A program made the translations under genes and the position numbers. A DNA stretch of 64,000 nt from Siphonodentalium dalli (Eukaryota > Mollusca > Scaphopoda > Gadilida > Siphonodentaliidae): contig CP136066.1 in NCBI GenBank assembly GCA_032622095.1, positions 173,849,164-173,913,163 of the forward strand. The letters are read 5' to 3'. Below the pieces are notes generated by a model. The model had not been told where the DNA came from. It worked only from the letters and a program-made list of their open reading frames with translations, and ran no database searches. Positions 56,443 to 64,000 of this stretch are shown piece after piece (within the stretch, counting starts at the first letter, position 1; each line of letters begins with the position of its first letter).

Positions 56443-58512
56443 ATCGTACCGATAATTACGAGAGTACAACTAAGATTGGCACATGTGTTTACGTCACCGG
56501 TGTAATTGTGGGGACATGCTTCTATTATGAAAGTTTGCTATCCCGAAGGTCCGCTATTCCGAAGGTTCTCTATTCCGAAGGTTTTTGTTATTTTTAGGTT
56601 AATTCTATATTTTAAAGTATTGAGACTAATTTGAGAGGGTTCATTTTCACAAAGATTCTTTATATGGAGTGTGCGCTCACATCCGAACTGATTCATGCGC
56701 GCACACCGATACAGATACAGGAGGAAATAACTTAACTTAGAACATTAAATGTGATTTTGTTTTGTTTTCGCTGGTTTTCTTGAGATTTTATGTCATTACG
56801 TGGGCCCATACCTTTGAATTCTTGGCATATACTATGAATGTTGTGGTATATATGGACCCTCCCCGCATTGGGACATGACATAGGTTCAGTTGACTTAAGT
56901 GGTGTTCTGTGTGTGCTCCAATTTGGAGTTCAATATTTTAAGGGCCAAGTTTAGAATTTTATGGGTCCATACCTTTGAACTCTGGGCATATAATATGAAT
57001 ATTGGGGGGCATGTCTCTATTCCGAATGTTCACTATCCCGAATGTCCCACTATTCCGAAATTTCTCTGAATGTTCGCTATTCCGAAGGTTCACCAATCCG
57101 AAGGTTCGTTATTCCGAAGGTTCTGTGTTCCAAAGATTTTTTTTTATTTAAGGTTAATTCTATATTCTAAAGTAACGAGAGGGTTCATTATCACGAAGAT
57201 TCTTTTTATGAAGGAAATAAACGTAAAACATTAAATGTGATTTTGTTTTGTTTTCGAGGGTTTTCTTGAGTTTAATGTCATTACGTATGACCTTATTTCT
57301 CATTACATATTCACGCCAAGGAGCCCACACAATTGCTATGTTACGATGCGATTTAATGTGATTATGTGTGACCTAATATCTCAATAATCTGAGGCAAGAG
57401 TACGCCTGCTAAAGGCGAATTATAACAGTTGGGGGTATAACGCTCAATAAATACTGGAGGCTATAACAAACTGCGCAGTAGAATATCGCTGAATGGACGA
57501 GTATGAGATGAGCCTAAATGCAATTGTGACTTTGTTTAAAGGGCCCACTTAATTTTCGAGTCATTAATTTTTTATAGTATATACGGTTTTAATAACAATT
57601 TATGCCATAAAATTTGAATAAACTACTATAATTCATCACCATTTGAAAGGCAGAATACTTCTATCTCCTAGTTTGAAACACCTTCAAAATACCGCGTCGT
57701 ATATCTAGCAATAAGCAACCAACATGTCCTCCTCGGCTTTTCCATAGATTTCAACGTAATTTGATACTTATGGGTATTTGTGTCCGGGAAGTGTTTTGAA
57801 CGGGTCAAATCGTGACCCCGACCTGACCTTGACCTTTAAAACTGTCAATGCAAGGTCAATTTGGGTAAAACGGACAAATTTCGGCGAAATTTTATACCTA
57901 GGGATACTTTGGTCCGAGGAGAGTTTTGAACGGGTCAAATCGTGACCTCGGCCTGACCTTGACCTTCAATATGGCCAATCAAAGGTCAACTCGGATAAAA
58001 CGGATAGATTTCGACGAAATTTGATACCTATGGGTACTTTTGTCGGGGGGGGGGGTGTTTTTGGACGGGTCAAATCATGACTCTGACCTTACCTTGACCT
58101 TCAAAATTGTTAATTAAAGTTCAAGTTGGGTAAAACGGACGGATTTCGACGAAATATGATACCTATGGGTAGTTTTCTACGGGTGGGGGTGTTTTGGACT
58201 GGACAAATCATGACCCTGACCTGACCTTGACTTTCGAAATAGTCAATTGAAGGTCAAATCGCACCTTTCACCGGAAAGCAGATGGGAAACAGCCCGGGTG
58301 AAGTCGGGCCTATCAGCTTGTGTAATAAAGAAGACAGTTTGATGAAAGTAATGTATGCCACGAGAAACGGGAAAACTTGAAATATGGAAGTACGCAAATT
58401 TCCAGCATAAAATTTAAAAGCTAGTTTATAGAATAATTGTATTATTATTTATATTTATGGCTAATAATACGATCTTGGTGGCGGTTACCATTTCTGACTA
58501 TGGTTTTCTTGT
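56443..58512 (+). repeat. 2-kb direct repeat, copy 1 (uninterrupted)
   Basis: It contains CTATTCCGAAGGTTC minisatellite stretches (56,540 and 57,020-57,130), then the TTAA-MITE-like segment (57,540), then the TGACCTTGACCT array. It is highly similar in the same order to 59,822-62,763, but lacks the 879-bp insertion there. Confidence 0.75.
57760..58265 (+). repeat. TGACCTTGACCT tandem array, copy 1
   Basis: About four units near 120 bp, each with GGGTCAAATC, then TGACCTTGACCT or variants, an AAGGTCAA half-site, and ACGAAATTTGATACCTA. TGACCT is the nuclear-receptor half-site. Repetition of it is seen in the sequence; receptor binding is inference. Confidence 0.7.
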
Positions 58513-60972
58513 ATATATATGATATCGATGGATTATCAGATACACGTATGTACTATCATCTAGTCTTATAGCAATTTCATGTTTCATCTTGAAAATGTTT
58601 TGTTTCGTTAAATGCAGTCGTTTTGCACAATAGTCTATGTATAGACAAACAGACATATGTTCTAGGGACGTGGTTAGATGTTTCCTCAAATTTCAGGCCA
58701 ACTGCACCCCCCCCCCCCCCCCCCCCCCCCCCCCATTGAACCAAACATCAATCTCACAGGTTCGCAGAATTCCATTTGCTCCCATTGGAAATATCCAACC
58801 TGACAAACACCAAGATTGGAAAATTACCAACTTTTACTGGTTGAAAAAAAAAATCAAACAATGAGAACAATGACAACCTATATATGGTGTCAAATTAATG
58901 TCCAACTAATGTTGTGTCATGCATGAAATTTCCGACTGCTGGAATGTACCAAAGTTTAGTTTAGATATATTTATTTCAAATATATGTCAAATTTAGATAA
59001 CACATGATATATAACACATACATTTGTTTATACATACAAATAAATTGGGGGGACAAGTGCTGACTCACTTAAGGGTAAGTATATATTATTACACTTAAAA
59101 AATAAATAATTAGTAATGGCAAAGCAACATGACTACCAAAACAAGTTGAACATATATACAGATCACTGGACACCCCTCTCCCGAGTTAGTCATAAGTTTG
59201 AATATGTATTTATTTAAAATCGGGTTTGTTTGTTGCGTTTGCTGGCTTGTAAGTGTCATTATTTGGAACAGTTAGTAAAAATAATCCTGATTTTCCTCAC
59301 GTATGAATGACTGCACAGCTAAGCAAATTGTACCAAAGTTCGTGGTGGGGGTCGAGACACCCAAGCAACCCCTGTCGTCACGTCCCTGCTCAACTGACAA
59401 GTTTCCTGTGTTCTTCACAACATCTTCGGAATTTGATTCAGGAGGCCTAGAGCTGTCATGTTTAGATATGCTTGCCCTCATCAATAAACGCACTTTAACT
59501 TGAAAAATAAGATACGATTAAGTCGGATTGGCAGCAAATTATGTGCCGTGTATATACACATAGAAGAAAAGCATGACTTTCACAACAAACATGAACTTTA
59601 TAAATATAAGATACAAATGATACTTGTGTCAAATACAAGAGCCATGTTTGACGCTGGGAGAACATTAAACGTAGTTTCGGAGACCACATGGATTTCAAAA
59701 TCTGACCTAGAATCCGAAATTAGCTCCGCCCCCCGTAATCGGCTTTGGATTCTCAATCCGGATTTTAGCGAAATTACGGCTCAGGGCGATTGTATTATGG
59801 TTATGTTTTACTTGAGTATAAATCGTACCGATATTTACGATAGTATGACAAAGATTAGCACATGTGTAATTACGTCACCGGTGTAATTGTGGGGACATGT
59901 TTCTATTATGAAGGTTCGCTATCCCGAAGGTCCGCTATTCCGAAGGTTCTCTATTCCGAACGTTTTTGTTATTTTTAGGTTAATTCTATATTCTAAAGTA
60001 TTGAGAGGGTTCATTTTCACAAAGATTCTTTTTATTGAGTGTGCGCTCACATCCGAACTGATCCTGCGCGCATACCGATACAGATACAGGAGGAAATAAC
60101 TTAACTTAGAACATTAAATGTGATTTTGTTTTGTTTTCGCGGGTTTTCTTGAGATTTAATGTCATTACGTGGGCCCGTATCGTTGAATTCTTGGCATATA
60201 ATATGAATGTTGTGGTATATATGGACCCTCCCGCATTGGGACATGACACAGGTACAATTGACTTAAGTGATGTTCTGTGGGGGCTCCAATTTGGAGTTCA
60301 ATATTTTAAGGGCCAAATTTATAATTTTATGGGTCCATACCTTTGAACTCTGGGCATATAATATGAATATTGGGGGGCATGTCTCTATTCCGAAGGTTCA
60401 CTATCCCGAAGGTCCACTATTCCGAAATTTCTCTGAATGTTCGCTATTCCTAAGGTTCACCAATCCGAAGGTTCGTTATTCCGAAGGTTCTGTGTTCCGA
60501 AGGTTTTTGTTATTTTAATGTTAATTCTATATTCTAAAGTATTGAGAGGGTTCATTATCACGAAGATTCTTTTTATGAAGGAAATAACTTAAAACATTAA
60601 ATGTGATTTTGTTTTGTTTTCGAGGGTTTTCTTGAGTTTAATGTCATTACGTATGACCTTATTTCTCATTACATATTCACGCCAAGCAGCCCACACAATT
60701 GCTATGTTTCCATGCGATTTAATGTGATTACGTGTGACCTAATATCTCAATAATCTGAGGCAAGAGTACGCCTGCTAAAGGCGAATTATAACAGTTGGGG
60801 CTATAACGCTCAATGAATACTGGAGGCTATAACAAACTGCGCAGCAGAATATCGCTGAATGGGCGAGTATGAGATGAGCCTAACTGCAATTGTGACTTTG
60901 TTTAAAGGCCCACTTAATTTTCGAGTCATGCATTTTTTTAATAGTATATACGGTTTTAATAACAATTTATGC

Positions 60973-61851
60973 AGGGGGGGGGGAACTGCAGACACAGGGT
61001 GGAAAAAACTGTTTTCTTCGATTTTGGGTACCCCCCCCCCCCCCCAAAAACCCAGCAAAAACTGCAGTTTTTTCCACTGACCATTTGACCCCCCCCCCCA
61101 CAGAAAAATCAAATCTACCCCAGCCGGACAACAACTCGGTTTGACCGGAAACCGAAAACAACACCGGAGTGTATATCAATTGTTACAATTCAAGAGAAGG
61201 TGCTTGGTAACTTAGTTTAGATTATTATGACTAAAATGGTCATTGTCTACCAGTAGAACGCAGATTTGTACCTCGTGATGTCATGACATGTACAAACATG
61301 TATATTGGTGATCGCAACGCTTTGTATGCACTTTTAAAAAATGGCAACTAGTCATTACCTCGAATTTGAAAAAGATGCAAATGAGATGAGTGAGATACCA
61401 GCATATAACTGTTTTCTGATACCATTGGAGGAGAATTTTTTTAATACATGGGATAGTTCTGCAGTAAAAATTTGTCAGATAAGCGATCGCAGGGTAGAAT
61501 TATGCAATCGACTGGTAGACACTGACATAGTCGGCATTATTAAGAGGGTTAATGGGGTCAATATCACATGTAAACCAAGACAGTGGTTATCCAAAATTGT
61601 TTTATGTGGATTATACTACTCATGTATATATGATTTGGATATTAAGGTTAATCCATATTCTATAAAATGAGAGAAAATTGAAGTTGTGAGTCTGAACATA
61701 CATATTTGGAAAAGAATTACATGCAATTTTTTTCCGACAACCCCCCCCCTAAATGAATAAGGTAAAAAGTTACGTGTAAATTTTTGACGCCTAGGTACCC
61801 CCCCCCCACCCCCGGTACGTTGTGTCCCGCAGTTTTTCCGCCCCCCCCCTG
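60973..61851 (+). mobile_element. G-tract hAT-like element, copy 3 (879 bp)
   Basis: Starts AGGGGG..., ends ...CCCCCTG, flanked by ATTTATGC at 60,965-60,972 and 61,852-61,859. The empty site at about 57,597-57,604 has one ATTTATGC, which supports insertion with 8-bp duplication. It shares end structure with copies 1 and 2, but the interior differs and contains a 109-codon ORF. Confidence 0.85.
61341..61670 (+). CDS. Unrecognised ORF inside hAT-like copy 3
   Basis: 109 codons with ATG, encoding a mixed-composition peptide (MATSHYLEFEKD..., middle CQISDRRVELC, end GLYYSCIYDLDIKVNP). It does not resemble a hAT transposase or anything I recognise. It could be a captured host fragment or chance. 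No introns or promoter seen. Confidence 0.3.
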   Translation: MATSHYLEFEKDANEMSEIPAYNCFLIPLEENFFNTWDSSAVKICQISDRRVELCNRLVDTDIVGIIKRVNGVNITCKPRQWLSKIVLCGLYYSCIYDLDIKVNPYSIK

Positions 61852-62009
61852 ATTTATGCCATGAAATTTGAATAAAATACTATAATTCATCACCATTTGA
61901 AACGCAGAATACTTCTATCTCCTAGTTTGAAACACCTTTAAAATACCGCGTCGTATATCTAGCAATTAGCAACCAACATGTCCTTCGGCTTTCCATAGAT
62001 TTCAACGTA

Positions 62010-62510
62010 ATTTGATACTTATGGGTATTTGTGTCCGGGAAGTGTTTTGGGCGGGTCAAATCGTGACCCCGACCTGACCTTGACCTTTAAAACTGTCAAT
62101 GCAAGGTCAATTTGGGTAAAACGGACAAATTTCGGCGAAATTTGATACCTAGGGATACTTTTGTCCGGGGAGAGTTTTGAACGGGTCAAATCGTGACCTC
62201 GGCGTGACCTTGACCAATGTGGTCAATCAAAGGTCAAATCGGATAAAACGGATGGATTTCGACGAAATTTGATACCTATGGGTACTTTTGTCAGGGGAGT
62301 GTTTTGGACGGATCAAATCATGACTCCGACCTTACCTTGACCTACAAAATTGTTCACTAAAGGTCAAGTGGGGTAAAACGGACGGATTTCGACGAAATTT
62401 GATACCTAGGGGTACTTTTCTCTGGGTGGGGGTGTTTTGGACGGGTCAAATCATGACCCTGACCTGACCTTAACTTTCGAAATAGTCAAAATTGAAGGTC
62501 AAATCGCGCC
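62010..62510 (+). repeat. TGACCTTGACCT tandem array, copy 2
   Basis: Matches the array at 57,760-58,265 unit by unit, with small differences (for example TGACCTTGACCAATGTGG in one unit). Confidence 0.7.
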
Positions 62511-62883
62511 TTTAACTGGAAATCAGATGGGAAACAGCCCGGGCGAAGTCGGGCCCATCAGCTTGTGTAATAAAGAAGACAGTTTGAAGAAAGTAATGTA
62601 TGACACGAGAAACGGGAAAACTTGAAATATGGAAGTATGCAAATTTCCCACATAAAATTTGAAAGCTAGTTTATAGAATAAAAAAAAATTGTATTATAAT
62701 TTATATTTATGGCTAATAATATGATATTGGTGGCGTTACCATTTCTGACTATGGTTTTCTTGTGCTTCTCTTGGGGCGCAAATATTAACCTCTCTGGAGA
62801 AGCATTTTACACTTGGGTTCAAGACGGTGTATGCCTACTGTGTTACACTGCATTCCCACAAATTCATGTTGATATCATTGCAG

Positions 62884-62959
62884 TGCACTGAAGATGATGA
62901 TTTTATACTGGACAGGCATCCTGGTTGGAAGAACATAGTATTAGCTGCTGGGTTTTCGG
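62884..62959 (+). CDS. PIPOX: PIPOX family, exon 7
   Basis: Acceptor TTGCAG, donor GTACGT, 76 nt, phase 0 to 1. It encodes DDDFILDRHPGWKNIVLAAG and then FSG, the family's FILDRHP...AGFSGHGFK motif that packs on the flavin. ORFs running past the donor are not real extensions. Confidence 0.9.
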
Positions 62960-63312
62960 GTACGTATACCATTCTCGTATTCTGTCGTTGCTACAAGCAG
63001 ATCAACTATAATTGTTTCAGTAATATAAATCAGGCATTGGTCAATTTATAGTTTGGCGATTTTTACCCCAGTCGTATTCCGCAGCAACATTTAATAATCT
63101 GCGATGAAATGTTGATGGAACACGAGTTATTGATTATTAACACTAACGACATGTGGTCAGACGAAGAGAACTATTATTGACTTCGATCGTTGACTTTCTT
63201 ACTCCGCATCCAGGGAACATATTTTCTGATATAAAATATTGTGCATATTAAGTGAATGCCTCGGAGATCTCTGAGTCACACTTTGTAAGAGTATTCTATT
63301 ATATTTTTTTAG

Positions 63313-63434
63313 GTCATGGCTTCAAACTGTCACCTGTGGTCGGAAAACTGCTTGCAGACCTCGCTCTAAACACAACACCTGCATATAGTTTGGAGCCATT
63401 TAGGCTAAAACGATTTTGGAAGTCGCACATGTAG
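63313..63434 (+). CDS. PIPOX: PIPOX family, exon 8 (C-terminus with PTS1-like end)
   Basis: Acceptor TTTTTTTAG, phase 1, ending TAG at 63,432-63,434. It encodes [18 protein letters not shown], completing the FSGHGFK motif, then PFRLKRFW and the C-terminal tripeptide SHM. SHM fits the loose peroxisome-import consensus (S/A/C)(K/R/H)(L/M), similar to AHL of the human enzyme, so peroxisomal location is likely. Confidence 0.9.
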
Positions 63435-63627
63435 CCCAGCTGATTATGAAGTTATTCAACCGGGTTTAAATACGTGCTCATGCATTAACCACAGACGCTG
63501 TGAAATTGCATGGTCAAAGTTAATAATTATATATCTAGGTCGGAATGTGTATTAATTGTGTATCAAAGAACTCTGCTGTACTACACATACCGGGAACTGT
63601 AACACGAACATCAAATCTTGTTTTAAT

Positions 63628-64000
63628 TAAAGGTACTCAATCCGGTTAAGCACCCCTAAATTACTATTTATTTGGCTTCAGGGGTAAAAAAAAATATTTG
63701 ATTCGAGTCGAGGAACCCAACCATCAAAGCTCAGAGTGATCAGATATTGATTTTTGAAGTTTGTTATTTCTCGAATGTGTAGGCCTACTAATAATTGCCC
63801 CAGAAACACTTATTCAAACGGACGAATTTGGATAACTCTAAAATCAAATGGTAATAATAACGCAATTTTGACCGAGACCATCCTTTTGACGGCGTGTTTC
63901 TGTGCCACAAACAATAGAAATAACAAAACTTCAAAAATTGATATCTGATCACTCTGAGCGTTGATGGGTAGGTTCCTCGACTCGAATCAAATATTTTGTT
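63628..64000 (+). repeat. Host foldback repeat (copy, cut by window end)
   Basis: It starts TTAAAGGTACTCAATCCG and continues to near 63,830. It then turns into the reverse complement of itself (CACTCTGAGCGTTGATGG, CGACTCGAATCAAATATT), continuing beyond the window. It shares sequence with 28,664-28,845 and 38,615-38,898. Confidence 0.7.

Larger units (their letters stand above)
55711..59778 (-). mobile_element. 4.07-kb inverted copy of unit A with 2-kb insert
   Basis: The same CGTTATTTCGCTAAAA ends at 55,711 and (complement) 59,763-59,778. Its outer parts (55,711-56,300 and 58,500-59,778) align with unit A reversed, while 56,443-58,512 is extra and also present downstream at 59,822-62,763. 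Includes a long poly-C tract near 58,710-58,734. No gene. Confidence 0.6.
59822..62763 (+). repeat. Direct repeat, copy 2 (with insertion)
   Basis: Same order as copy 1 but 0.88 kb longer because of the hAT-like element at 60,973-61,851. Copy 1 thus shows the empty site. It ends 121 bp before exon 7 of the oxidase gene. Confidence 0.75.

Overview
This is a window of AT-rich eukaryotic nuclear DNA, almost certainly from an invertebrate animal. The genes are split by GT-AG introns, most of the sequence is transposons and foldback repeats, and several repeats resemble those common in marine molluscs. Mollusc is a guess; I cannot name the species.

Two host genes are supported. On the minus strand (window start to about 10.7 kb) is the 5' part of a multi-exon gene for a Lys/Ser-rich protein with one folded segment. 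Six coding exons join in consistent phase, and the gene runs off the left edge. On the plus strand (41,055-63,434) is a complete gene for a peroxisomal sarcosine/pipecolate oxidase (PIPOX family, about 383 aa per isoform). It has eight exon positions, and the fifth is present as two tandem, same-phase, diverged versions (48,974-49,123 and 49,221-49,367) that look like mutually exclusive exons. Its introns are packed with mobile DNA.

The most striking object is a 9.76-kb element at 28,846-38,608. It is one enormous inverted repeat with essentially no spacer (centre near 33,786/33,787). It is bounded by a 6-bp target-site duplication (GGTCTC) and starts 5'-AG, the hallmarks of Polinton/Maverick (adintovirus-like) DNA. 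Each arm carries a mirrored gene set transcribed outward: a Bcl-2-like protein, a small membrane protein, a small basic-tailed core-like protein, the 5' stub of a possible capsid gene, and a C2H2 zinc-finger protein. The arms have diverged and different genes are broken in each. No polymerase, integrase, protease or packaging ATPase is visible, so it looks like a defective, inverted-dimer derivative of an endogenous virus-like element.

The rest is a dense repeat landscape. There is a 6.1-kb foldback (17,855-23,968), a GC-rich 2.4-kb foldback with 6-bp duplications (45,892-48,321), and three copies of a G-tract-ended hAT-like element with perfect 8-bp duplications. Two other hAT-like elements, several TTAA- or TA-flanked MITEs, a decayed LINE (about 51.34-52.64 kb), and a nested inverted/direct duplication complex (53.8-62.8 kb) with tandem TGACCTTGACCT motifs complete it. 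I saw no rRNA, tRNA or CRISPR.
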